DNA of 64,000 nt from JALYOC01 sp036675345 (GTDB lineage: Bacteria; Myxococcota; Myxococcia; Myxococcales; Myxococcaceae), in assembly GCA_036675345.1 (NCBI GenBank), contig JAKFFE010000022.1:317236-381235 (forward strand), given 5' to 3'. Position numbers and translations under genes: made by a program. Shown here in pieces: positions 1 through 8,219 of the stretch. The notes beneath the pieces are model-generated. The model saw only the letters and a program-made list of their open reading frames with translations, ran no database searches and was not told the origin of the DNA. Position 1 is the stretch's first letter. Each line of letters begins with the position of its first letter.

Positions 1-89
1 ACATTGGTGGGATCCGGGACCTGCCCACACTGACAGCCGGTCATTCCCGCGGACGCTGCCAGCAACCCGACCACGAAGCGCTTCCACAT
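1..89 (-). CDS. Lipoprotein, N-terminal part only (runs off the left edge)
   Basis: Reading leftwards from an ATG at 89-87, the first 29 codons give a lipoprotein signal peptide: Met-Trp-Lys-Arg, a hydrophobic run, then a lipobox ending Met-Thr-Gly-Cys near residue 19. An AAGGTAGG purine stretch upstream is a plausible ribosome binding site. The mature part starts Cys-Gln-Cys-Gly and is lost at the window edge, so the function cannot be named. It is divergent from the gene at 205, so the roughly 115 bases between them should hold both promoters. The signal peptide is clear; the identity is unknown. Confidence 0.6.
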   Translation of the reverse strand, partial: MWKRFVVGLLAASAGMTGCQCGQVPDPTN

Positions 90-204
90 CGCACACCTAC
101 CTTGAGCCGGCCCGACTCCCCCCAGACTACCCGCTTCCGGGGGGCCTGGCCCAGGGCGCCCAGGTCACGAATCCGGCACAGGTCTCCCTCCGGTTCGTGC
201 TCCA

Positions 205-2523
205 ATGCCGCCTCGAATGAGCCGCGTCCTCCTGCTGCTGTTCTTCGCCTCCGGCGCCTCCGGGCTGCTCTACGAGGTGGTGTGGACCCGCTCGCTGGCG
301 CTGCACTTCGGGGCCACCGCGCCCAGCCTGGCGGCGGTGCTCTCCACCTTCATGGGGGGACTGTCGTTGGGCAGCGCCCTGGCCGCGCGCTGGGCCCAGC
401 GGCTGGCCCGGCCGCTGCGCGCCTACGGGCTGCTGGAGCTGGGGATCGCCGCGCTGGCCTGGGCCGTCCCGGGGGTGATCGCGCTGACCGAGCCGCTGCT
501 GGCCTGGGCCTATCCCCGCTTCGGGCCCGGCCCCAGCTTCGATGCCCTGCGCTTCGGGGTGGCGGTGCTGGCGTTGCTCCCGCCCACCCTGTTGATGGGC
601 GCCACCCTCCCGGTGCTGGCCCGGGTGCTGGTGCACCGGCCGGGGGAGGAGGGGGCCCGGGCCGGCGCCGCCTACGCGATCAACACCCTGGGCGGGATGG
701 CCGGGGCCTTTCTCTCCGGGTTCGTGCTGATCCGCCTGCTGGGGATGACCGCCACCATCGCCCTGGCCGCGGCCACCAACGCGGCGATCGGCGGGGTGGC
801 GCTGCTGATCGCCCACCGCTGGAAGGCCACCTTGGCTCCGGAGGCGCCCTGGAGCCCGGCCCCGGTCCCGCCCGGCGCGCTGCCCTCCTCCTGGATCGTC
901 ACCGTCTGCGGCTTCTCCGGCTTCGCTTCCCTGGCCTACGAGGTGCTCTGGACCCGGTACTTCGTCAACAGCTTCCACAGCACGGTGGCGGCCTTCTCCA
1001 CCATCCTGATCGCCTATCTGGGCGGGCTGGGCCTGGGCGCCGCGCTGGCCTCCCGCGCCGCGCGCACCCAGGTCCTCTCCTCCCGCCACCTGGCGATCCT
1101 CCAGGGGGCGATCGCGCTCTCGGTGCTGTTGCTGCTGGGGAGCGTGGAGTCGGTCTCCCAGTGGTACGGCCTCCTGGTGGGGCGGTTCAGCTCCAACCAG
1201 GCGGCTCAGGCGGTGCTGGTGGTGGCGGTGATGCTGGTCCCCACCGTGCTGATGGGGATGGTGCTGCCGGTGGGGATGCAATTGCTCTCCGGACGGTCGG
1301 CGGACGTGGCCCGGACGGTGGGCGCGGCCAATGCCGCCAGCGCCCTGGGGTCGGCGCTGGGACCGCTGGCGGCGGCCTTCGTGCTGCTCCCGGCGCTGGG
1401 CGCCTGGCGGTCGGTGGTGGTGATCGCCGCCGCCCAGGCGGTGCTGGCGGTGGTGATCTCCTTGCAGGGTTCAGCGCGGAGGGTCCCCCTGGGGCTGGCG
1501 TTCGGCGCCGCCGGGGTGGCGGTTTTGCTGCTGGCGGTGCGCACCCCGGAGTCGGGCCGGCTGCTGCCCCGCTACGCCTTCGATCCCGCGCTGGATCGGG
1601 TGGTGGAGTACCGGGAGTCGGCCCATGGCACCCTGGTGGTGACCGAGCACGGAGAGAACCGCGCCCGGGGGCTGTTCCTGGACGGCTTCCAGGCCACCGG
1701 GGATGGGCCGTTCACCGAGTACATGCGGATGATGGCCCACCTGCCGCTGCTGGCCCACCCGGCGCCCCACAGCGCGCTGGTGATCTGCCTGGGCACCGGG
1801 ATCACCCTCGGCTCCGCGGCGCTCCACGGCCCGGGGCAGCTGGACTGCGCCGAGCTGAACCCGGACGTGGTGGCCTGCGCGCCCCAGTTCGCCCAGCAGA
1901 ACCACCAGGTGCTCTCCCGGCCGGGGACCCGGGTCCACGTGGACGATGGGCGCAACTTCCTGCGCCGCACCGCCTCCCGCTACGACGTGATCACCCTCGA
2001 GCCGCTGCCCCCGTACTTCGCGGGGACGGTCAGCCTCTACACCCGGGAGTTCAACCAGCTGGCCAAGGCGCGGCTCCACCCGGGCGGGGTGTTCGCCCAG
2101 TGGCTGCCGATGCACCTGGTCACCGATCCCGAGGCCCGGATGATCGTCCGCGCGGTCACCGACGTCTTTGCGCACGTGGTGGTGTGGCGGCTGCCGGAGG
2201 ACATGTCGGCGATCATCCTCGCCTCCGACCGGGCCCTGGACTTCCAGCGGGTGGAACAGGCCCGCCCGGAGGTGCTGGCGGATCTGGCCCGCTTCGGCCT
2301 GGACTCGCGGCAGGCGCTGGACCGCCATCTGCTCCTGGATGAAGCGGCGGTGGCCCGCTACGTCCGGGACGCCGCGCCGCTGATCGACGATCACCCGGTG
2401 GTGGAGTACTCGGACATCGACGCCGCGGCCCGCCGCGCCGGCGGGATGAGTGTCCTCAAGCAGCAGAACATCGCCGGGCTGCTGGAGGCGCGCGGTCCTG
2501 CCCTCCGGAGCTTGGTAGAGTGA
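205..2523 (+). CDS. Membrane-fused spermidine synthase-like protein
   Basis: A 772-residue polytopic membrane protein with a C-terminal spermidine-synthase-like Rossmann domain, as in the bacterial family annotated 'fused MFS/spermidine synthase'. The membrane part is an internal duplication: YEVVWTR near residue 23 recurs as YEVLWTR near residue 245, each followed by a glycine-rich transmembrane pair. The synthase-like domain shows LGTGITLG near 529 and YDVITLEPLPP near 593. The usual GGGDG nucleotide loop is altered and the conserved Asp of the second motif is Glu, so true polyamine synthesis is doubtful. The start could also be the second Met (217). The stop overlaps the GTG of the transglycosylase, which implies coupled translation. 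Confidence 0.85.
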   Translation: MPPRMSRVLLLLFFASGASGLLYEVVWTRSLALHFGATAPSLAAVLSTFMGGLSLGSALAARWAQRLARPLRAYGLLELGIAALAWAVPGVIALTEPLLAWAYPRFGPGPSFDALRFGVAVLALLPPTLLMGATLPVLARVLVHRPGEEGARAGAAYAINTLGGMAGAFLSGFVLIRLLGMTATIALAAATNAAIGGVALLIAHRWKATLAPEAPWSPAPVPPGALPSSWIVTVCGFSGFASLAYEVLWTRYFVNSFHSTVAAFSTILIAYLGGLGLGAALASRAARTQVLSSRHLAILQGAIALSVLLLLGSVESVSQWYGLLVGRFSSNQAAQAVLVVAVMLVPTVLMGMVLPVGMQLLSGRSADVARTVGAANAASALGSALGPLAAAFVLLPALGAWRSVVVIAAAQAVLAVVISLQGSARRVPLGLAFGAAGVAVLLLAVRTPESGRLLPRYAFDPALDRVVEYRESAHGTLVVTEHGENRARGLFLDGFQATGDGPFTEYMRMMAHLPLLAHPAPHSALVICLGTGITLGSAALHGPGQLDCAELNPDVVACAPQFAQQNHQVLSRPGTRVHVDDGRNFLRRTASRYDVITLEPLPPYFAGTVSLYTREFNQLAKARLHPGGVFAQWLPMHLVTDPEARMIVRAVTDVFAHVVVWRLPEDMSAIILASDRALDFQRVEQARPEVLADLARFGLDSRQALDRHLLLDEAAVARYVRDAAPLIDDHPVVEYSDIDAAARRAGGMSVLKQQNIAGLLEARGPALRSLVE

Positions 2524-3128
2524 ACCGGGTGATGCCGCGCCGCCGCTGGTTGCTGCTGGGTCTGCTCTGCGCCGCCGCCGGCCTGGGGAAGGGGTCCGCG
2601 CCGCTGTCCCCCTACGATGCGCTGTTCCAGCGCTACGGGGCGCGCTACGGGCTGGACTGGCGCCTTTTGGCCTCGGTGGCCTACGAGGAGAGCCGCTTCG
2701 ATCCCCGGGCCCGCAGCTACGCCGGCGCCCGCGGCCTCTTCCAGGTGATGCCCGCCACCGGCAAGCAGCTGGGGTTTGACGACCTGGAGGACCCGGAGCA
2801 GGGGATCCACGCCGGGGTCCTCTATCTGCACCAGCAGCTGGGCCGGTTCGAACCCTCGCTCCCCCCGACAGAGCGGCTGGCCTTCGCCCTGGCGGCCTAC
2901 AACGCCGGCTTTGGCCACGTGGACGACGCCCGCAAGCTGGCCTCCCAGCTGGGGTGGGACCCGGACCGCTGGGAGGGGAACGTGGAGCGGGCGCTGCTGT
3001 TGCTGGAGCAGCCCCGGCACTTCCGCCGTGCCCGCCATGGCTTCGTTCGCGGGTGGGAACCCGCCCGGTACGTCGCCCAGGTCCAGCAGCACTACCACCG
3101 CTCACTGAGGCAACACCCCGCGCCATGA
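2520..3128 (+). CDS. Lytic transglycosylase (SLT domain)
   Basis: A 202-residue periplasmic peptidoglycan lytic transglycosylase that cleaves MurNAc-GlcNAc bonds. It has an Arg-rich hydrophobic N-terminal export signal (residues 5-25). The SLT (lysozyme-like) domain follows, with the catalytic Glu in YEESRFDP (about residue 57), then the family motif ARGLFQVMP, and AFALAAYNAG near residue 122 in the position of the usual AYNAG motif. The length is that of a single-domain SLT enzyme. The GTG start overlaps the preceding TGA; an ATG four codons in is the alternative. Its own TGA overlaps the ATG of the next small gene, so the three genes are translationally coupled. Confidence 0.88.
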   Translation: MNRVMPRRRWLLLGLLCAAAGLGKGSAPLSPYDALFQRYGARYGLDWRLLASVAYEESRFDPRARSYAGARGLFQVMPATGKQLGFDDLEDPEQGIHAGVLYLHQQLGRFEPSLPPTERLAFALAAYNAGFGHVDDARKLASQLGWDPDRWEGNVERALLLLEQPRHFRRARHGFVRGWEPARYVAQVQQHYHRSLRQHPAP

Positions 3129-3298
3129 CCTCCCAGCCCCCGCCGGATCCCCGCACCGTGTGCATCATCTGCAACGTCCCCAGGAGCCCGTCCCGCCCGG
3201 GCGCCACCTATGAGGGACAGGGGGAGAACGCGATGATCGTCACCTTCTTCGTGCACGACCTGTGTCGGCCGCTGCTGGACGCGCGGCGCGACTCCTAG
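3125..3298 (+). CDS. Small 57-residue CxxC protein
   Basis: An ATG overlapping the TGA of the transglycosylase (ATGA) opens a 57-codon frame. The product is soluble, with a proline-rich N-terminus, a Cys-Ile-Ile-Cys pair near residue 13, and one more Cys near residue 48 close to the C-terminus. The CxxC could bind metal or be redox-active, but nothing identifies a family. The coupling to the upstream gene is the main argument that it is real. Its TAG lies within a CTAG palindrome that also supplies the stop of the convergent receiver gene. Function unknown. Confidence 0.55.
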   Translation: MTSQPPPDPRTVCIICNVPRSPSRPGATYEGQGENAMIVTFFVHDLCRPLLDARRDS

Positions 3299-3657
3299 CC
3301 GCGGGCCTCATTGAGGGAGTCCAGCAGCAAGGAGAGCTGCTGCTTGGTCGCCCCCTTGGGCAGGTAGTAGTGCGCGCCCTGCATCAGCGCGGCCGAGACC
3401 TCGTGGGGCGGGCGGCCCGTCAGGAAGACCACCCGGGGACCATCGTGGGGGATCTCGCGGGCGACGTCCTCCCCGCTCATCCCCGGCATGCTCAGATCCA
3501 GCAGCACCACGCCGTAGGTGTCGTCATCCAGCTTGGACAGCGCCTGCTCGCCGTCCTCGGCCTCGCTGGGCTCGTAGCCCAACTCCTCGAGGCTATTGGC
3601 CAGGAAGCTGCGCCAGTCGGCGTCATCGTCAACCACCAGGACTTTCCGCGATCGCAT
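3295..3657 (-). CDS. Stand-alone response-regulator receiver protein
   Basis: A 120-residue single-domain CheY-like receiver. The acidic cluster VVDDD is at residues 8-12, the phospho-acceptor Asp at about 54 (LLDLSMPGMSG), the switch Thr in FLTGRP and the conserved Lys in LPKGAT. There is no output domain, so it must act by protein contact or as a phosphate relay. The start is the ATG at 3657; a GTG one codon upstream is possible. No kinase lies beside it. The stop shares the palindromic CTAG with the plus-strand gene, leaving no room for a terminator between them. Confidence 0.85.
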   Translation of the reverse strand: MRSRKVLVVDDDADWRSFLANSLEELGYEPSEAEDGEQALSKLDDDTYGVVLLDLSMPGMSGEDVAREIPHDGPRVVFLTGRPPHEVSAALMQGAHYYLPKGATKQQLSLLLDSLNEARG

Positions 3658-3743
3658 CACGGGGTCAACGCAACACCACGCCCCGGACATTCTCGGAGGG
3701 TGGGTGATTCTCTACCGACTGCCCGCGTGCCCTCCGACCAGGC

Positions 3744-4373
3744 CTACGAGGCCTTGGCCAGGGCGACGACGGTGGCCCCGGTCCCGGCGGCGACGTCGGC
3801 CTCGCCCGGCGGATACAGCTTCTTCACGCAGTAGATGATCAGCGAGGTCTGGATCAGCACCGCGGTGGCAGCCATCACCGCCTGCAGCCGGGGATCGGTG
3901 ACCACCACCCCGGAGATCGCCCCCCAGCCCAGCATCGCGAACCCGGCCAGCTCCACCTGGGACTTCTTGCGCACGTACTCCCGCACGCCACTGCCCGGGG
4001 CCAGGGTGGGCAGCAGGGTGCGGTAGCGCACGAAGGCCAGCAGGAAGGAGGCGGTGAAGGTCCCCATGTAGAGGGCCAGATCGTGGATGAACATCATCGG
4101 GGCGATGGAGGTGCCCAGCAGCGCGAAGAAGAAATACACCGAAGGCAGGGTCTTGGCCGGGCCCAGGTGCTGCAGGAAGTAGAGGCCGCCGTACCACCAG
4201 TGGACCGCCATCAGCGCGTGGAACACCCACAGGCTGCACAGCACCATCCCCTCCGGGGTCATCAGGGTCAGCCGGGGAAGCTGCAGCAGCAGATAGAGGA
4301 TCTGACCCATCATCAGGATCGAGACCGCGGTGGCCTGGACCTGCGGGTTGGCGGGACCGACGACTGGGCTCAC
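3744..4373 (-). CDS. Small polytopic membrane protein of the glycosyltransferase cluster
   Basis: A 209-residue integral membrane protein with about five or six hydrophobic segments, for example around ILMMGQILYLLLQLP, a His-Trp-Trp-Tyr-rich second segment, and a C-terminal helix before Lys-Lys-Leu-Tyr. No soluble domain or catalytic motif is recognised. It begins with GTG overlapping the TGA of the upstream glycosyltransferase (GTGA), so it is coupled to that gene and probably works with it, perhaps in handling or moving the glycolipid. That role is inferred from position only. Confidence 0.65.
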   Translation of the reverse strand: MSPVVGPANPQVQATAVSILMMGQILYLLLQLPRLTLMTPEGMVLCSLWVFHALMAVHWWYGGLYFLQHLGPAKTLPSVYFFFALLGTSIAPMMFIHDLALYMGTFTASFLLAFVRYRTLLPTLAPGSGVREYVRKKSQVELAGFAMLGWGAISGVVVTDPRLQAVMAATAVLIQTSLIIYCVKKLYPPGEADVAAGTGATVVALAKAS

Positions 4374-5638
4374 TTCTCACCTCCGGCCAGCGCGTAGCGT
4401 GGCTTGTCTTCCTCCCCGCGGACCGGCAGCGCGTGCACCTGCGCCAGGGGAGCGGGGAGGGTGGCCGGACCGCCCAGGGGGGCGGCCGCCAGGATCAGCG
4501 TGTTCTTGCCCAGGGTGAAGCGCTGTCCGCGCCACACCACGTCGCGGTGGAACCACACCGTGGTCACGATCCCCAGCATCACCACATCCGCCAGCACCAG
4601 CAGCCAGACATCGCGCAGCCGGTTGCCGAAGAGCACGAAGGGGATGATGTCGATCAGCTGGTTGTGGATCGCCGCCGCCGCCAGCACCGCCGCGGCGGTG
4701 TGCAGGCCGCCCAGGGAGGCCGCCCCGGCCACCGCGCCAATGAAGAACGGGTTCCACACCATCTCCCCGATCGGAAGGGTCCAGAACGCCATCCGATGCA
4801 ACACCGCCCAGCGCATCTGCTGGGCCCAGAGGAACTGCAGCGACATCTCCCCCAGGTGGACGTCCACCGCCTCGTTGACCAGCACCGCCTGGAGGCCGTG
4901 GGCGCGGACCTCGCGGCCGATCAGCCCGTCCTCCACCAGGTAGCGCTCGTAGTGGGCAAACCCGCCCATCTTCTCCAGGGCGGTGCGGCGGAGCACGAAG
5001 CACTTGCCCACCAGGTTGGCGATCCCCAGCAGCCGGTAGGCGGCGGCGATGGAGGGCATCCCCAGGGTGCAGAAGATGGCCGCCTGCACCCGCGCGCCCA
5101 GGCTGCGGCCGGGGACGCCCCGGAACATCGCGTAGCTCAGCGCCACCCGGGGGTCGGCGAAGGGGGCGATCAGCCGCTTGAGCAGCCCGGGGGTGACCCG
5201 GATGTTGGAGTCGGCGACGTAGAAGAACTCACCCCGGGCGTGGGCCTCCAGGTGGGTGAGGTTCACCACCTTGGGGTTGTGGGCGTGCTTGTCCCCGGTG
5301 AAGTGCAGCCGCACCTCCCGCTGGGGGAAGTCCCGGATGATCCGCTGGGCGATCTCCACCGCCGGATCGTTGGGGTCGGCGATCCCGATCAGCACCTCGT
5401 ACGGCACCCCCTCCAGCCGCATGAAGCTGGCCAGGTTGTCGTAGAGGCTGGGATCGGCGCCCTTGCAGGGCTTGAAGATCGTCACCCGCGGGACCCCGTG
5501 CGGGAACAGCGCCCGCATCTGGGCTTCGGTGGGCGGGGGGCGGCGGCGGTAGTGGACGACGGTCAGCACCGCCACCAGCAGCCCGGTTCCAGCAGTCAGG
5601 GCCGCGAACGCACAGAGCGCGATTTCGAGCAGGGACAT
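4370..5638 (-). CDS. Membrane glycosyltransferase, ceramide glucosyltransferase-like (second of two)
   Basis: A 422-residue GT-A fold glycosyltransferase of the ceramide glucosyltransferase type (GT21/HpnI-like). After an N-terminal membrane helix it shows FKPCKGADPSL, then the D1 region IGIADPND, the metal-binding D2 motif VADSN, the catalytic D3 region LVEDGLIGREV and the QQMRW (Q/RxxRW) motif. Several transmembrane helices close the protein. Such enzymes transfer a sugar from a nucleotide donor onto a membrane lipid. The start is set at the Met of MSLLEIAL (5638) because an N-terminal helix follows it directly; an ATG five codons upstream is possible. It overlaps the next gene by four bases. 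Confidence 0.85.
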   Translation of the reverse strand: MSLLEIALCAFAALTAGTGLLVAVLTVVHYRRRPPPTEAQMRALFPHGVPRVTIFKPCKGADPSLYDNLASFMRLEGVPYEVLIGIADPNDPAVEIAQRIIRDFPQREVRLHFTGDKHAHNPKVVNLTHLEAHARGEFFYVADSNIRVTPGLLKRLIAPFADPRVALSYAMFRGVPGRSLGARVQAAIFCTLGMPSIAAAYRLLGIANLVGKCFVLRRTALEKMGGFAHYERYLVEDGLIGREVRAHGLQAVLVNEAVDVHLGEMSLQFLWAQQMRWAVLHRMAFWTLPIGEMVWNPFFIGAVAGAASLGGLHTAAAVLAAAAIHNQLIDIIPFVLFGNRLRDVWLLVLADVVMLGIVTTVWFHRDVVWRGQRFTLGKNTLILAAAPLGGPATLPAPLAQVHALPVRGEEDKPRYALAGGEK

Positions 5639-5671
5639 GGGGGCTCCGGTCAAACGGGAGGCCGGGAAGGC

Positions 5672-6898
5672 CTAGGCGACGTGACGCTCCTGGGAGACGT
5701 ACGCCGGCTCGGCGATCGGGGCCGGAAGCGGCAGCGGCAGCAGCTCCGGGGTGGGCGGGATCAGCTGCGAGCCGGCCTGCACCACCAGCTTGTTGCCCCG
5801 CCAGGTCACCGTGCGGACGAACAGTCCGTAGGCCCAGGCGGTGGTCCAGATCAGATCCTTGAGCAGCGCGTACAGGGGGGTCATCACCCCGAACAGCACC
5901 GGCCGGAACTGACGGGTGTTCAGCGCGTCCAGCGAGGACTTGGCCGCCCACACCGCCAGGAACAGCAGCCCGTTCTCCCGGGTGGGGTTGAGCAGCGCGC
6001 CCAGCAGCACCCAGGGGGTGACGCTCATCAGGCCCTCGCCCACGTAGGTGTACCAGGCGATGGCGGTGCGGTGGATCACGCACCAGCGCTTCTGCCGGTT
6101 GAGGAAGTCCTTCAAGGTCCGGTTCTGGGAGACCTGCACCACCGGCAGCTTGCAGTGGGCGATCTTCATCCCCAGCTGGTCGTGGATCCCGCGGCCCAGC
6201 ACGTAGTCCTCGGCCAGGTGGTTGCGCGCGGCGTAGAAGCCGCCCAGCGCCACCAGCGCGCTCTTGCGCAGCGCCATCGACTTGCCGACCACGATGTCGT
6301 GGGGGATGGGCGCCAGCTTGGCGGCGATCATCCCCGAGGCGATGGTGGAGCCGAGGTGGAAGTTGTCCAGCAGCGAGCCCAGCTTCTGCTCACCCACCCC
6401 CACGATCGGGTTGGTGACGCAGGCCACCTGCGGATCCTCGAACTCGGCGGCGATCTCCTCCAGGTACCCGGGGGTGGGCCGGCAGTTGGAGTCGCTGATC
6501 AACAGCAGGTCGAAGCGGGCCTGATCCTGCAGGGTGCACAGCTGGTTCACCTTGGGGTTCAGCCCCGGCTCACCGCGCTGCAGGAACAGCTTCACCCGGT
6601 CCGGCCAGCGCTGGGTGGCCGCCACCGCCAGCGGGTAGGCCGGGTCCTTCTCGTTCTTCACCCCCAGCAGCAATTCGTAGTTCGGGTAGGGAAGGGTGGC
6701 GAACAGCTCCAGGTTCCTCTCCAGCCCATCGTCCACCCCGCACAGGGGCTTGAGGATGGAGATCCCCGGCTGGCTGGACTGGAGCTTGGGACCCTGGCGC
6801 ACGTACCACCAGGTCAAGAAGGCCTGGAACGCCGAGGCGCCCAGACCGAAGAGGCCCACCGCCAGCAACACGAAGCTCACTGCGACCAAGATGGACAT
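5672..6898 (-). CDS. Membrane glycosyltransferase, ceramide glucosyltransferase-like (first of two)
   Basis: A 408-residue protein with the same plan as its neighbour: N-terminal helix, ISILKPLCGVDDGLE, donor-site loop GVKNEKDP, metal site ISDSN, acceptor/catalytic region HLAEDYVLGRG and QKRW, then C-terminal membrane helices. It is probably a lipid-directed glucosyl or hexosyl transferase. The two enzymes are clearly homologous but strongly diverged, suggesting successive sugar additions or different lipid acceptors rather than redundancy. The start chosen is MSILVAV (6898), where the membrane helix begins; an in-frame ATG 27 codons upstream would add a polar tail unlike the family. It heads a three-gene minus-strand unit. 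Confidence 0.85.
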   Translation of the reverse strand: MSILVAVSFVLLAVGLFGLGASAFQAFLTWWYVRQGPKLQSSQPGISILKPLCGVDDGLERNLELFATLPYPNYELLLGVKNEKDPAYPLAVAATQRWPDRVKLFLQRGEPGLNPKVNQLCTLQDQARFDLLLISDSNCRPTPGYLEEIAAEFEDPQVACVTNPIVGVGEQKLGSLLDNFHLGSTIASGMIAAKLAPIPHDIVVGKSMALRKSALVALGGFYAARNHLAEDYVLGRGIHDQLGMKIAHCKLPVVQVSQNRTLKDFLNRQKRWCVIHRTAIAWYTYVGEGLMSVTPWVLLGALLNPTRENGLLFLAVWAAKSSLDALNTRQFRPVLFGVMTPLYALLKDLIWTTAWAYGLFVRTVTWRGNKLVVQAGSQLIPPTPELLPLPLPAPIAEPAYVSQERHVA

Positions 6899-7100
6899 CG
6901 GGGCTCCCAAGGTTTGGCGCCGTTCCGAACAGCTCCGTGGTCCGCATTCCTCCCGATGAACCCGGAAGGTACCACGCACGCCTGCTCGCTACCGCCGGCT
7001 ACAGCCTCGTCGGGAGGGACGAAGTGCAACTGCCGTGCGCTGCGTCAAAGGCGCTCCGGGCCCGTGAAATCAATTGGTTGCTAGGTTTCGGCGGCCTGGC

Positions 7101-7128
7101 GCGGTGCGTTGAGTGCTTCGCACTGCGC
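7101..7128 (-). terminator. Hairpin in the intergenic region 6899-7183
   Basis: The 285-base gap between two minus-strand units holds a small perfect stem AGTGC/GCACT with a three-base loop (7112-7124). An alternative fold pairs GTGCG (7104-7108) with CGCAC (7119-7123). It lies downstream of the unit ending at 7184 and could weakly terminate it, but no T-run follows. A somewhat AT-richer patch near 7065-7090 may hold the promoter for the glycosyltransferases. Nothing else was recognised in this gap. Confidence 0.25.
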
Positions 7129-7183
7129 AGGAGGCGTGGCAGCAGGCAAGCAAAGCGAACGGAAACTTACTGCCCTGCTCAAC

Positions 7184-8206
7184 TCAGCCGCGGATGCCCT
7201 TGGGGGCAATCTTCACCGGCGGGGCGGCGGCGCGGATCACAGTCGCCAGCTCGTTCCCGTAGAACTGGGCCAGCGCCAGGGCCACCGAGCGGACCTCTTC
7301 GGGGGGTAGGGTGGCCCACTTCTGGGCCAGCGACTCCACCGCCGGGCCCACCGGCGCCCGGGGCAACCGCAGCAGCGCCTGGCGGGCCTCTCCGGGCAGC
7401 GCCACCAGGGCGTCCAGGGCAGGGCGGAGGCGCTCGCGGGAGGCAGGTTCGATGGCGTTGACGAAAGTCATCCGCTCCGCCTCCGACCAGCCGGTGCGGA
7501 TCGCGGCCCGGTCGCAGACGTCCCGGGAGAGCCCTACCACCAGCGGGGTCAGCAGCTGCAGGGTCTCCAGCGGCACGGCCGGAAAGGCCTGCCGGAACTC
7601 CGCCAGCGGCGCGGGCGCGAAGGTGCGGGGAAGCTCGCCCAGCTTCTCCAGCTTGAACTTCCCCAGCTTGCCGCGGAACTTGTCGATCACCGCCCGGGCC
7701 CGGGCCTCCTCCTTGCGGCGCAGGGCGTCGTGCTTGATCGCCAGCACCTCGTCCTCGGACAGCTTCTGGCTGCCGCCGGTGAGGCTGCGCTTGGGCCCGG
7801 ACGCGGGCGCCGCCGCGGGGGTGAAGGTCCCGGCGCCCTTCCTCTGGGGCCGGCGGGGCGCCGCCCGGGTCCCGGAGGTGCGCAGCTGCTCGGGGGAAGG
7901 CTGGGAGTGGGCACCGGAGGAACGCAGCTGCTCGGGGGAGGGCTGGGAGTGCTCGCCGGACATCCGCAGCCGGCCCTCCATCCCGGAGAGGGGATCCCCG
8001 GTCTGCGCGGGGAGCTGCCTGGGCATCAGCACCCCCACCAGGAAGTCGCGGGTGGCGGGGTGGGAGATCTGTCCGGCCGCCCGTCCCAGGCCTACCCGCG
8101 CCTGGACCACCGCGGCGCCCAGGGCCCGGAACACGCCCTGGAACCAGGCAGACGCCAGGGCGGCCACGTCCACCGCGGGCTTCGGGGTCTTCAGGGGTTC
8201 GGGCAT
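7184..8206 (-). CDS. Unknown protein with a tandem 14-residue repeat, downstream of phoU
   Basis: A 340-residue, apparently cytoplasmic protein of no family I recognise. The N-terminal 75 residues are moderately hydrophobic. A Ser/Pro/Gln-rich linker follows with two near-perfect copies of a 14-residue unit (core HSQPSPEQLR). A basic Arg/Ala/Pro stretch comes next, then a Lys/Glu-rich helical segment (KFRGKLGKFKLEKLGE), and a C-terminal alpha-helical domain of about 150 residues with regularly spaced Leu and Ala. It lies 13 bases after phoU in the same direction, so it probably belongs to the pst-phoU transcript, but a phosphate role is inferred only from position. Confidence 0.7.
   Translation of the reverse strand: MPEPLKTPKPAVDVAALASAWFQGVFRALGAAVVQARVGLGRAAGQISHPATRDFLVGVLMPRQLPAQTGDPLSGMEGRLRMSGEHSQPSPEQLRSSGAHSQPSPEQLRTSGTRAAPRRPQRKGAGTFTPAAAPASGPKRSLTGGSQKLSEDEVLAIKHDALRRKEEARARAVIDKFRGKLGKFKLEKLGELPRTFAPAPLAEFRQAFPAVPLETLQLLTPLVVGLSRDVCDRAAIRTGWSEAERMTFVNAIEPASRERLRPALDALVALPGEARQALLRLPRAPVGPAVESLAQKWATLPPEEVRSVALALAQFYGNELATVIRAAAPPVKIAPKGIRG
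7881..7964. repeat. 42-bp tandem repeat, two copies, within the unknown gene
   Basis: Two direct copies of a 42-base unit start at 7881 and 7923 (each begins CGCAGCTGCTCGGGGGA) and encode the repeated 14-residue peptide. The copies differ at only a few bases, so copy number could vary by slippage without shifting the frame. A degenerate partial unit precedes the first copy. Confidence 0.85.
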
Positions 8207-8219
8207 CGGGAGGCGGAGT

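Noticed and set aside
205..2523. Calling the gene a polyamine-forming spermidine synthase
   Set aside because: The nucleotide loop and the catalytic Asp motif are altered and the protein is largely membrane-embedded, so only family likeness is claimed.
4433..7084. Open frame of 883 codons on the plus strand opposite the glycosyltransferases
   Set aside because: Composition is Gln/His/Arg/Gly-rich nonsense typical of the antisense frame of high-GC genes; the minus-strand frames carry complete enzyme motifs.
6899..7183. tRNA or small RNA gene in the gap
   Set aside because: Hairpins exist, but no cloverleaf, no TTCRA T-loop at the right spacing and no anticodon arm could be assembled.
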